Assembly (NCBI GenBank): GCA_028284385.1
Contig: JANQRT010000054.1
Location: 62,001-126,000 of the forward strand
Length of the DNA: 64,000 nucleotides
From: Opitutaceae bacterium
GTDB taxonomy: Bacteria > Verrucomicrobiota > Verrucomicrobiia > Opitutales > Opitutaceae
Reading direction: 5' to 3'
The translations under genes were made by a program, and so were the position numbers. Position 1 is the stretch's first letter. Every line of letters starts with the position of its first letter. Shown here in pieces: positions 35,121 to 42,826 of this stretch. The notes under the pieces are model-generated. The model was not told the DNA's origin. It worked only from the letters and a program-made list of their open reading frames with translations, and did no database searches.

Positions 35121-38075
35121 TCAACGTTGGAATTCCTTTATTCTTAGCGCGTCTCTTAAAATCTCCACCGGATGCTTGGCAATGATATCCAAACCGTCCT
35201 TGATCTGATGTCGGCAGCTCGTTCCCGAAGCGGCGATGATGGTGTTTGAAGAGGCAGAGCGTATTGATGGAAAAAGGACGAGTTCCGCAACTTGCTGTGA
35301 AAGTTCGTAATGCTCTTTTTCGTAGCCGAACGAGCCCGCCATGCCGCAGCAGCCAGAAGGAATGACTTCAACTTCGTAATCTTTCGGGATACTAAGAATG
35401 CGTTCGCCGATTGATACCGAGGATAAGGCTTTTTGATGGCAGTGCCCATGGAGTTTGATCTTCCGCCTTTCTTCCGAGAAGTTCTCTTTCCTGATTTTAC
35501 CTGAATTGGCTTCATTGCTCAAAAACTCCTCGATCAAGAGACAATGAGGAACCATCTCCTGGGCTGCCTTTTTTAAATCGGCGTCAACAAGATCTGGATA
35601 CTCGTCTCGAAAGCCGAGAATCGTAGAGGGCTCTATGCCTATCAACGGCCTGGCTGCCGAGACTTTGCCTTTAAGCAGCGAAATGTTTCGATTCGCTATC
35701 GCCTTGGCCTGAATAAGCATGCCTTTTGATAGGAAAGCTCGCCCACTCTCAGCATGTTCGGGGATCTCGACTCGGTAGCCTAAACGGGTTAGCAACTCAA
35801 TGGCGGCCACTCCGATGTGGGAATCCGTGTAGTTCGTGTATTCGTCGCAAAATAGATAAACCGTTTTCGTTGCTTCGGTTTCAGATGGGTTGATTCGATC
35901 TAGGTTTTTGCGAATCCACGACCTCAGCGTTCGCCGAGAAAACCTTGGAAGAGAACGATCTTTGGCAATCCCAAGTATCGATTTCACTCCATTGGACAAA
36001 ATTCTAGTGGAGATGAAGAAATTGGATACGGGGCGAAAGAAGGAGCCAAGTTTGTACAAAGTATTTATGTTTCCAATGGTCTGAACCTTCTTTGGGATGC
36101 CGTTCGCCTCATAGTAGTGATGCAGAAACTCCGCTTTCAGTCGGGAGACATCGACATTCGATGGACACTCCGACTTGCATCCTTTGCAGGATAAACACAG
36201 GTCCATCACTTCCTTGATTTCACGATGGTCGAATTTGTTTTCCTTTGGTGAGCGGGTTAGGAATTCCCGCAGAACGTTTGCGCGAGCTCGCGTCGTATCT
36301 TTTTCATTACGTGTAGCCATGTAGCTTGGGCACATCGTTCCGCCAATCTTCTCCGTTTTGCGACAAGCGGCGGTGCCATTGCATTTTTCAGCCATGCGCA
36401 GAATTCCTTGCGTGTCGGAGAAATCGAATACCGTATCGAAATCGTGGGTGATCTGATCTTCTTCGTATCTCAAATCCGTGTCAATGGATGGGGCGTCTAC
36501 GATTTTTCCAGGATTGAAAATGCCATTGGGATCCCAGGCTCTTTTAATATTCTGGCAAAGCTTGTAGTTGGAGTCGCCGATCATCTTGCGGATGAATTCC
36601 GCTCTCGCTCGACCATCCCCATGCTCTCCGCTAAGCGAACCGCGATAGCGTTTCACGAGTGCGGCGACATCCTCGCTGATTTCCCGATAAAGCTGACGAT
36701 CCTTGCCAAGCTTTAAATCGAGAAGAGGACGAAAATGAATTTCTCCGTCGCCAATATGCGCATACGCCACGCTTTGAACGTTTTGCTTGTTCATGATTTC
36801 CAGAAAGGCGTCAACGTATTCAGGAAGATCGTTCGGATGGACGGTCGTGTCTTCGATGCCGGCAACCGGTTTCCGGTCTCCAGGCACATTGACCATCACT
36901 CCGAGTCCTGCGTTGCGCAGAGCCCAGACTTTGGAGATTTCCTCGTTTCGAATCACGGGAAAGTGGAAGCCTAACGCGACCTCTCTCAGCCTCTTTTCGA
37001 GGGCCTTTGCCTTTTGATCGATTTCGGCTCTACTGTCCGCGCCGAATTCGACTACCAGCAACGCTCCCGGATCGCCCTGTACGAAGAAGCGATTAGCCGA
37101 TTGTTCGATGTTCGTTTTCGAGCAGCCGAGTATCACGTCGTCAATCAGCTCGATCGCCCGCGGATTAAATTGCCTAGCGATTAGCGTTGCTCTCGCCGCT
37201 TCCGGAATCGAATTCATATGAACGGCCACCACGGCTTGCTCTCTGGGTGGCAGTGGGACCAGCTTTAGCTTCAGTTCCGTGAAAAACGCTAGCGTCCCCT
37301 CCGAACCGCAGAGCAGTTTAGAGAGATTGAAGCGAATCCGATCATTGGGAGCGAGATTCTGGAAGTCTCGCAAAAGGAGATCGATGGCATAGCCTGTGTT
37401 GCGTCGATGGATGTCGGGTCGCGGGAAGCTGCTTCTGATTTCCTTGGCATTTTCCTCGTCGGTTATGATGTCGTGAATATTTCGATACAAACTGCCTTCT
37501 AGTGAATCTGCGGCCGCTTTTGTTTCCATCTCGTCAAGGGAAAGGTCCCCGAACGCGACCAGCGATCCATCACTCAGAACGGCTTCGATTTCCATCACAT
37601 GGTCGCGGGTGGAGCCATAGATCAAGGAGTGGGTGCCGCAGGAGTTATTTCCGGCCATGCCGCCGATCATACATCGATTGGATGTCGATGTCTCGGGTGC
37701 GAACATCAGACCGTGCGGTTTTAGGAACAGATTCAGCTCGTCGCGAACGACGCCTGGTTGAACGCGTATCCATTTCTCTTCCGCGTTTAGCTCTAGAATC
37801 TCAGTCCAATATTTGGATACATCAACGACGATTCCCTTTCCAACCACCTGTCCGGCTAAGGAGGTTCCGGCTGTGCGGGGTATGAGTGAAAGTCCCTGCT
37901 CATTGGTAAAGGCGATCAGGGCCTGAACGTCTTTCAAGCTCTTGGGAATGCAGACCGCTAAGGGCATGTCACGATAGACCGACGCGTCCGTCGCGTAAAG
38001 GATTCGCATGGTCTCGTCCCAGTAGAGCTCGCCATCCAGCTGGTCGGCTAACGATTTGAAGAGCATGGGTTTCAT
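35121..38075 (-). CDS. FAD-linked oxidase fused to Fe-S/CCG domains (D-2-hydroxyacid dehydrogenase, GlcD-GlpC type)
   Basis: A 984-residue fusion. Residues about 1-520 form a VAO-type FAD domain (PRTAGTSLAGQVVGKGIVVD, GMAGNNSCGTHSLIYGSTRDHV) with its cap (YAHIGDGEIHFRPLLDLK, SGEHGDGRARAEF). Residues about 560-680 carry Fe-S cysteines (CNGTAACRK, CLSCKGCKSECPSNVDVS). The C-terminal part has a CCG motif (GCCGMAGSFGYE). E. coli YdiJ and D-lactate dehydrogenases share this layout; the substrate may be D-lactate, D-2-hydroxyglutarate or glycolate. Its start overlaps the stop of the upstream TSUP transporter by 4 bp. Confidence 0.92.
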   Translation of the reverse strand: MKPMLFKSLADQLDGELYWDETMRILYATDASVYRDMPLAVCIPKSLKDVQALIAFTNEQGLSLIPRTAGTSLAGQVVGKGIVVDVSKYWTEILELNAEEKWIRVQPGVVRDELNLFLKPHGLMFAPETSTSNRCMIGGMAGNNSCGTHSLIYGSTRDHVMEIEAVLSDGSLVAFGDLSLDEMETKAAADSLEGSLYRNIHDIITDEENAKEIRSSFPRPDIHRRNTGYAIDLLLRDFQNLAPNDRIRFNLSKLLCGSEGTLAFFTELKLKLVPLPPREQAVVAVHMNSIPEAARATLIARQFNPRAIELIDDVILGCSKTNIEQSANRFFVQGDPGALLVVEFGADSRAEIDQKAKALEKRLREVALGFHFPVIRNEEISKVWALRNAGLGVMVNVPGDRKPVAGIEDTTVHPNDLPEYVDAFLEIMNKQNVQSVAYAHIGDGEIHFRPLLDLKLGKDRQLYREISEDVAALVKRYRGSLSGEHGDGRARAEFIRKMIGDSNYKLCQNIKRAWDPNGIFNPGKIVDAPSIDTDLRYEEDQITHDFDTVFDFSDTQGILRMAEKCNGTAACRKTEKIGGTMCPSYMATRNEKDTTRARANVLREFLTRSPKENKFDHREIKEVMDLCLSCKGCKSECPSNVDVSRLKAEFLHHYYEANGIPKKVQTIGNINTLYKLGSFFRPVSNFFISTRILSNGVKSILGIAKDRSLPRFSRRTLRSWIRKNLDRINPSETEATKTVYLFCDEYTNYTDSHIGVAAIELLTRLGYRVEIPEHAESGRAFLSKGMLIQAKAIANRNISLLKGKVSAARPLIGIEPSTILGFRDEYPDLVDADLKKAAQEMVPHCLLIEEFLSNEANSGKIRKENFSEERRKIKLHGHCHQKALSSVSIGERILSIPKDYEVEVIPSGCCGMAGSFGYEKEHYELSQQVAELVLFPSIRSASSNTIIAASGTSCRHQIKDGLDIIAKHPVEILRDALRIKEFQR

Positions 38076-38809
38076 GGAATCTGCGGAAGGAAGAACTTCA
38101 GGAGCATACGAAGCGATACCATGGTAAGCAAACCTTTGGCGATCCAGCTAAAGGCTTTTTCCGACACTTTGCCTCGGAATCCTTTGCCAATGTAGGAACC
38201 TAAGATCGCTCCAACACTCATGCTCAGCATGAAGTCCCAGTATCCTAGCAGCGCCGGTCCTTGGGTTCCATAGCCAACCACTTTTATAAGATGCATGACG
38301 ACCATCATCGAAGCGTGAGTAGTGACTATTTCGTGTCGTGTCAGGGCTCGTCTCAAAAGGAGCGGATAGCTCAGCGGCCCTGTTGCTCCTACGAAAAAGG
38401 AAAGGTAGGTCTGTCCAGCCCCCATCCAAAGCATGGTTCCGTGAGGTCGGCTTTTGCGAGGATCGTAAGGTCTCCAAGTCATGAATAGGACAAAGCTGCC
38501 TAGCACGAGGGGAAGATAGTCGAAAGGAAAGATCGATACTGAAAGCGAGCCCAGCAGACCGCCCAAAGTTGCTCCGATAGCATGTCGTTTTACGATTTCC
38601 CATTTGACATGGCTTAAATCGAAGAATGCCCGAGAGGCGTTTGAGCTTAACTGGATAAAACCGTGCACGGGGATGAGAAGCATGGGTGGAAAAAAGTCTA
38701 CCATGAAGACCAGCAGAAGAAATCCCCCTCCAATGCCCACCACTGCTGTGAAGGCCGAAGTGATCAACGCCATCAGAGCTAGTAGCAGTATATCCATCAT
38801 CTCAGACAC
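38072..38809 (-). CDS. TSUP (TauE/SafE) family transporter
   Basis: A 245-residue protein with about seven or eight hydrophobic helices. The family duplication is visible: GIGGGFLLLVFMVDFFPPMLLIPVHGFIQLSSNASRAFF in the first half and GATGPLSYPLLLRRALTRHEIVTTHASMMVVMH in the second. TSUP proteins move organic acids or sulfur anions. Translational coupling (4-bp overlap) to the FAD/Fe-S dehydrogenase suggests transport of that enzyme's substrate or product; this is inference from gene order. Confidence 0.88.
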   Translation of the reverse strand: MSEMMDILLLALMALITSAFTAVVGIGGGFLLLVFMVDFFPPMLLIPVHGFIQLSSNASRAFFDLSHVKWEIVKRHAIGATLGGLLGSLSVSIFPFDYLPLVLGSFVLFMTWRPYDPRKSRPHGTMLWMGAGQTYLSFFVGATGPLSYPLLLRRALTRHEIVTTHASMMVVMHLIKVVGYGTQGPALLGYWDFMLSMSVGAILGSYIGKGFRGKVSEKAFSWIAKGLLTMVSLRMLLKFFLPQIP

Positions 38810-39003
38810 TCTCCAAGACGCTCGCTTATTAATTCAGCTTCTGGCGAGGGTATTTTTCACCTGGATGGCGCGATTGTAGAGTCACGATACGCTGGACACC
38901 GACCTGCTAACTTGATTTAAAGATAGTCGTTGCTTTTCGCTTTCGAGGGGCTAGCAACAGAAATCTTAAGTACTAACGGAACGATCTAAAATCCGAAAAT
39001 ATC

Positions 39004-40041
39004 ATGCCAGTTGCCACACCACAGCAATACGCCGATATGCTGGACGCCGCCCAAGAGGGCTCGTACGCTTATCCCGCTGTCAATGTAACGTCCATCGTGA
39101 CGATCAACGCCGCCCTCAAGGCCTTCGCTGAATCGAAATCCGATGGCATTATCCAGGTTTCCACTGGGGGAGGCCAGTTCGCTTCCGGGCTGAACGTCAA
39201 GGACGCGGCTTTCGGGGCGATCGTTCTGGCGGAGGCTTGTCATCGACTCGCCGAAAAATACGACATCCTGATCGGACTCCACACCGACCACTGTCAGCCT
39301 GCCAAGGTTGATGGATTCCTTCGACCCTTGATTCAAGCGACTGCCGAGCGTCGGGCTAAAGGTGATGGGAACCTCTTCCAATCTCATATGCTGGACGCTT
39401 CCGAGCTGCCTCTGAAGGAAAACATGGCCTTGTCGCAAGAGCTGTTGAAACTCTGTGCCGAGCAGGAAATCATTCTCGAAGTGGAAGCAGGCGTCGTTGG
39501 CGGTGAGGAGGATGGTGTCGATCATTCCGATCAGCCTGCTGATAAGCTTTATACTACGCCTGAAGACATGGTGGAGGTCTATGAGTCGCTCAATGGGCTG
39601 GGTCGCTACATGTTTGCCGCGACCTTCGGCAACGTCCATGGCTCCTATAAGCCAGGCGCCGTCAAGCTACGTCCGGACATTCTGAAAAAAGGACAGGATG
39701 CTGTCATTGAAAAATACGGACAAGACGCTGAATTCGATCTCGTTTTCCATGGCGGTTCCGGTTCCGAGCTCAGCGATATCCGCGAGACGCTGGATTATGG
39801 GGTAATCAAAATGAATATCGATACCGATACCCAGTACGCCTTTACTCGTCCGGTCGTCGACCACGTTATGAAAAACTACGATGGCGTGCTCAAGATCGAT
39901 GGCGAGATTGGCAACAAGAAGACCTACGATCCACGGTCCTACCTTAAGTCTGCCGAGCAAAACATGTGCGACCGCATGAAAGTGGCCTGTGAAGACTTGC
40001 TCTCGACCGGCAAGTCCATCTACGGTAAAGTCGCCGTTTAG
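39004..40041 (+). CDS. fbaA: Class II fructose-bisphosphate aldolase
   Basis: FbaA cleaves fructose 1,6-bisphosphate in glycolysis and runs in reverse in gluconeogenesis. The 345-residue zinc enzyme has YPAVNVTSIVTINAALKAFAESKSDGIIQVS, the metal-ligand motif GLHTDHCQ, the Glu-rich loop EVEAGVVGGEEDGVDH, the second His in FGNVHGSYKPG, and FHGGSGS and MNIDTDTQYAF in the substrate-phosphate site. Length and motifs match the FbaA (class IIA) group. A strong terminator follows. Confidence 0.96.
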   Translation: MPVATPQQYADMLDAAQEGSYAYPAVNVTSIVTINAALKAFAESKSDGIIQVSTGGGQFASGLNVKDAAFGAIVLAEACHRLAEKYDILIGLHTDHCQPAKVDGFLRPLIQATAERRAKGDGNLFQSHMLDASELPLKENMALSQELLKLCAEQEIILEVEAGVVGGEEDGVDHSDQPADKLYTTPEDMVEVYESLNGLGRYMFAATFGNVHGSYKPGAVKLRPDILKKGQDAVIEKYGQDAEFDLVFHGGSGSELSDIRETLDYGVIKMNIDTDTQYAFTRPVVDHVMKNYDGVLKIDGEIGNKKTYDPRSYLKSAEQNMCDRMKVACEDLLSTGKSIYGKVAV

Positions 40042-40070
40042 TCTGTAGCGAAGATTTAACTACTTTACTA

Positions 40071-40100
40071 AAAGACCGGCTGAATGGCCGGTCTTTTTTT
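40071..40100 (+). terminator. Rho-independent terminator of fbaA
   Basis: A perfect 10-bp stem (40071-40080 with 40087-40096), 6-nt loop, then a T run to 40100, 30 bp after the fbaA stop. Confidence 0.9.
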
Positions 40101-40114
40101 ATGCGCGAATCGAA

Positions 40115-40486
40115 TCAGTTTTCGTGATCCGGTTCAAAAATCTCAATTTCACTATCATTATAGTGAAATTCAACGTTATCGCCATATTTCAAATTCTCAA
40201 TAAAGGGCATTAAGGTCTCTATAGTTGATTCCGATTTTCGATGCCCAATTTTGGTTTCCAAGCGAGGATAGTATATCAAGCCATTATAGTCTCGATCCCT
40301 AAATCTGATGATACATTTGGAAAAAGAAAAATCCTCTGGCGGAAACCCCTCTGCCCAATGTATTTCTTTGAATGTATACTGAGGGTTAAAAAGTTTAAAT
40401 TTTTTTGGGCTGATTGAGAGGTTAATAGTCCCTGAATGATATATAGATATATCTAGCCCATTCCTTAAAAAGTGGGGAGCCTGCAT
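40115..40486 (-). CDS. Hypothetical protein, AT-rich gene
   Basis: A 123-residue soluble protein with no family I recognise. Visible features are a beta-strand-rich core (TINLSISPKKFKLFN, SKCIIRFRDRDYNGLIYYPR) and an acidic end (YNDSEIEIFEPDHEN). An in-frame stop lies five codons upstream of the ATG, so the start is secure. The gene and its upstream 100 bp are clearly richer in A and T than the flanking fbaA and HxlR genes, suggesting recent acquisition. Expression and function unknown. Confidence 0.5.
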   Translation of the reverse strand: MQAPHFLRNGLDISIYHSGTINLSISPKKFKLFNPQYTFKEIHWAEGFPPEDFSFSKCIIRFRDRDYNGLIYYPRLETKIGHRKSESTIETLMPFIENLKYGDNVEFHYNDSEIEIFEPDHEN

Positions 40487-40625
40487 TTCGATGCTCCCTG
40501 ACTTAAATGGGTTATTCTCGCTTTTGCCTGGAGCTACTCGATGCCCCTCGACAACCAGTGCGGTAGTGGATTTTAGACTTTTAAATTTCTGAATGGGGGA
40601 ATTTGGTTTTTTCGCGACGGTTCGG

Positions 40626-40982
40626 TTATTGGCTGCTTTTTATTCCAATCCTTGTCCCCTTCACATTCTGCATGCCCCAGTAGGCGACGCTCTTCATGAT
40701 TTTGACCAGCTCTTCGCCGCGCTCGGTGAGCTGGTAGCTTTTGCGCTTGGAGCTCTCGGAGAGGGGCGTTTTTTCGATTACTCTATGAGTTAAGAGTCGC
40801 TCCAGTCTCTCAGAGAGAATGTTGGTGGGGATCTTTTCCGAGGAATCGACAAAGTCTTTGAAACGGGTTTTCCCCAAATATAAATCTCGGATGATGAGCA
40901 GAGTCCACTTGTCACCCATGATGTCGAGGGAGCAGGCTACTGGGCAGTCCGAGCGTTTCTTCTTTAAAACGACAGGCTTCAT
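40626..40982 (-). CDS. HxlR family transcriptional regulator
   Basis: A 118-residue winged-helix protein with the HxlR signature CPVACSLDIMGDKWTLLIIRDLYLGKTRFKDFVDSSEKIPTNILSERL (quoted in parts elsewhere) and the wing SKRKSYQLTERGEELVKIM. The N-terminal Cys pair (about residues 13 and 17) is at the position used by HxlR and YodB-type sensors of electrophiles or thiol stress. Its target is not evident: the neighbours are an AT-rich orphan and an XRE regulator. Confidence 0.9.
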   Translation of the reverse strand: MKPVVLKKKRSDCPVACSLDIMGDKWTLLIIRDLYLGKTRFKDFVDSSEKIPTNILSERLERLLTHRVIEKTPLSESSKRKSYQLTERGEELVKIMKSVAYWGMQNVKGTRIGIKSSQ

Positions 40983-41131
40983 GGAGGCGAATCAGTTTTA
41001 TGAATACTTGTGTTTTGAAAGTATTCAAGAGATAAGTATCCTAAATAGAAAATTTTATTTTCCTCGGATGTAGAAAGGTCTGCTCAGATTTCTAATTTTT
41101 CTCAGCAACCTTTGGGCGAGGTATTCTTATT

Positions 41132-41872
41132 TCAATCCCTTGGTCCCTCGAGTTCGACGATCATCACTGGATGGCTGATGCCTTTATAGTTGACCTGGGT
41201 ACGTTTGGCGGTGGTGGTTTTCGTTTTCTCCAAGCCGCTTAGCGTTCTCTGATCGATAGCCAATCCGCTCTCGGTGTTTTCGCCCGCCCATTCCGAATTG
41301 AGTAAAGCGATGCTCACAGCTTCGCCAATGATATCAGGATGAGCATAGTCGGGATGGCCAATGGTGCCGAAATAGATCTCGCCCGAACTCATCCCGAGTT
41401 TCAGAGGTTCGTTGATGAGTTTGCTCGCGTTGAGGGCTGCGCTGACGCCGCGATCCTGATTTTGACTGCCGGAGAAAAAGCAAAGGATGCCTGCCCCTCT
41501 GGTTTTAATAGGGATGCCGCCGAAACGTAGTACGCACTCGGTAACTTGATAGCAGATGCTGTTGGTCCAGTTGGCGAAGTCGCGAGGTTCGAGCTGTTCA
41601 GATTTCTTCCTCGCCGCTCGAGCGCGAACATCCATGACCGTTACCTCGATAACATCCTTGTCCACACTGTGGCAGCCGAGCAGCCATTCGATGGATACGC
41701 CGAGAAGCTGGGAAAGGGCGGGCAGGCTGCTGATGTCTGGAGCGTTTTCGCCACGTTCCCATTTGGATACCGCCTGAGGACTTATCTGAACGGCGTTGGC
41801 CACGTCAGTTTGAGTGAGGCCGCACTTCTTGCGACGGTCGCGGATTCGATCTCCCAGGTCCTGTAGGTTCAT
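41132..41872 (-). CDS. XRE-type HTH regulator fused to a degenerate class III cyclase-like domain
   Basis: A 246-residue protein. Residues 5-66 are an XRE helix-turn-helix (RRKKCGLTQTDVANAVQISP, AVSKWERGENAPD). Residues about 75-205 resemble a class III nucleotidyl cyclase: VTVMDVRARA (first metal Asp at 81), GGIPIKTRGAGILCFFSG, LKLGMSSGEIYFGTIGH and DIIGEAVSIALLNSEWAGE. The second metal site is GAG (Ala127) rather than GD, and the transition-state Asn/Arg positions are Ser and Asn, so catalysis is unlikely. The frame continues upstream to 42013, but the ATG at 41872 starts the HTH. Possibly a nucleotide-responsive repressor. Confidence 0.65.
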   Translation of the reverse strand: MNLQDLGDRIRDRRKKCGLTQTDVANAVQISPQAVSKWERGENAPDISSLPALSQLLGVSIEWLLGCHSVDKDVIEVTVMDVRARAARKKSEQLEPRDFANWTNSICYQVTECVLRFGGIPIKTRGAGILCFFSGSQNQDRGVSAALNASKLINEPLKLGMSSGEIYFGTIGHPDYAHPDIIGEAVSIALLNSEWAGENTESGLAIDQRTLSGLEKTKTTTAKRTQVNYKGISHPVMIVELEGPRD

Positions 41873-41988
41873 TGCTTGCGTAATTAAAGTCAGTGGCGGT
41901 TCGATTTGAAAGGCAATTGATCCTAAACCATTCAAATAAAGCCGACTATGATGATTGTGTTGTTTTTGCGCAATGGGAGGTTGTCCTC

Positions 41989-42014
41989 CTTCGCCAAGGC
42001 TACGGCGTGACAAG
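41989..42014 (+). repeat. Small hairpin, possible dispersed repeat
   Basis: TTGTC at 41991-41995 pairs with GACAA near 42009-42013, and CGCC with GGCG inside, around CCAAGGCTACGG. Similar CCTTCGCCAAGGCTACGG stretches recur in other Verrucomicrobiota genomes in my memory. Only one clear copy is seen here. Confidence 0.35.
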
Positions 42015-42055
42015 TGCCAGGGGACTAAACATCAATAGGCGGGTCAATGAGATGC

Positions 42056-42586
42056 CTATCCAATCAGTTCATGGTAGGTCACGCAATGGGCTTTGCGTTG
42101 GCAGGTGTGGCAGGGCTCGCCGATCCAGAGGGCGTCGAATTGATTCATCAGCTCGTTTACCATTTTCGGGTCGTCGGTAAAGATCCCGGTTTCGAAGTTG
42201 CGCCTATCCTTATTCTTGGCTCCCATTCCAGCTCCGGTAAGATTGGCGCTTCCGGTGTAGGCCACCTTCCCATCGACGACCACCATTTTGAAATGGGCCC
42301 GAGGGCAGAGAATCATTTCCAGTCCTGTTAGAAGATTAGGAAAGCGATCGAAATCGGTCCGAAAGGCGGGGCCAGGCTCCTTTGCGTGTATCAGACGAAC
42401 CGATACGCCATCGTCAATGAGGTTGGAAAAAACTTCCAGCAAGGGGATCATTCTTCGTCCCTTTTTGACGTGCAGATCCTTGAGGTCGGCCGTAGCGATC
42501 CACAGAAAATCCTCGCAGTCGTTTATCGCCCCCAGAATGACCTTCTGGTAGATGGCTTCGTTGGCGATGATTTCCGTGGAGGGCAT
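42056..42586 (-). CDS. Phospholipase D-like protein with a single HKD motif
   Basis: A 176-residue protein with one PLD motif: His98, Lys100 and Asp105 in AHFKMVVVDGKVAYTGSANLTGAG. Single-motif members (Nuc, some restriction-type nucleases) work as dimers on phosphodiesters of DNA or lipid. The C-terminal CHTCQRKAHC cluster (Cys159, 162, 168, with His160 and His167) could bind a metal. There is no signal peptide, so it is probably cytoplasmic. It is divergent from metE and shares its 240-bp promoter region. Confidence 0.8.
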   Translation of the reverse strand: MPSTEIIANEAIYQKVILGAINDCEDFLWIATADLKDLHVKKGRRMIPLLEVFSNLIDDGVSVRLIHAKEPGPAFRTDFDRFPNLLTGLEMILCPRAHFKMVVVDGKVAYTGSANLTGAGMGAKNKDRRNFETGIFTDDPKMVNELMNQFDALWIGEPCHTCQRKAHCVTYHELIG

Positions 42587-42757
42587 TACACTGAGAGTCT
42601 ATCGCCGATTCGATTGGGTCAACGCTCACTTCATTCGCTTGATGCTGCTAGGCGGCAGGATGGCTTTTGCCAGCATCAAAGAGCAGGTCCTGCTATTCAT
42701 TTTTCAGGAAGAATATCCTGCTCTCGCGAAGCGTCGGCTCGGGATAATCACATTAAT

Positions 42758-42783
42758 TATCAAAATATCATGATATATTGATA
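42758..42783. promoter_or_regulatory. 26-bp near-perfect palindrome upstream of metE (candidate operator)
   Basis: Thirteen-base arms with only one mismatch, centred between 42770 and 42771; the core is ATATCATGATAT (42765-42776) flanked by TATCAA and TTGATA. It ends 43 bp before the metE ATG. Such AT-rich dyads suit dimeric repressors; a methionine-cycle regulator of the ArsR or MetJ/MetR type is plausible but not shown. Confidence 0.6.
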
Positions 42784-42826
42784 TAAAACTTGACCAAGAC
42801 CGAATATCGCCGATAGATACCCGCTC

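Noticed and set aside
30102..41872. A split Pycsar system formed by the PycTM-like gene and the cyclase-like XRE protein
   Set aside because: The two genes are more than 10 kb apart, and the cyclase-like domain lacks a required metal ligand, so no functional pairing is supported.
42587..42757. SAM or cobalamin riboswitch before metE
   Set aside because: I could not find the conserved core stems of either; only the palindrome at 42758-42783 stands out.
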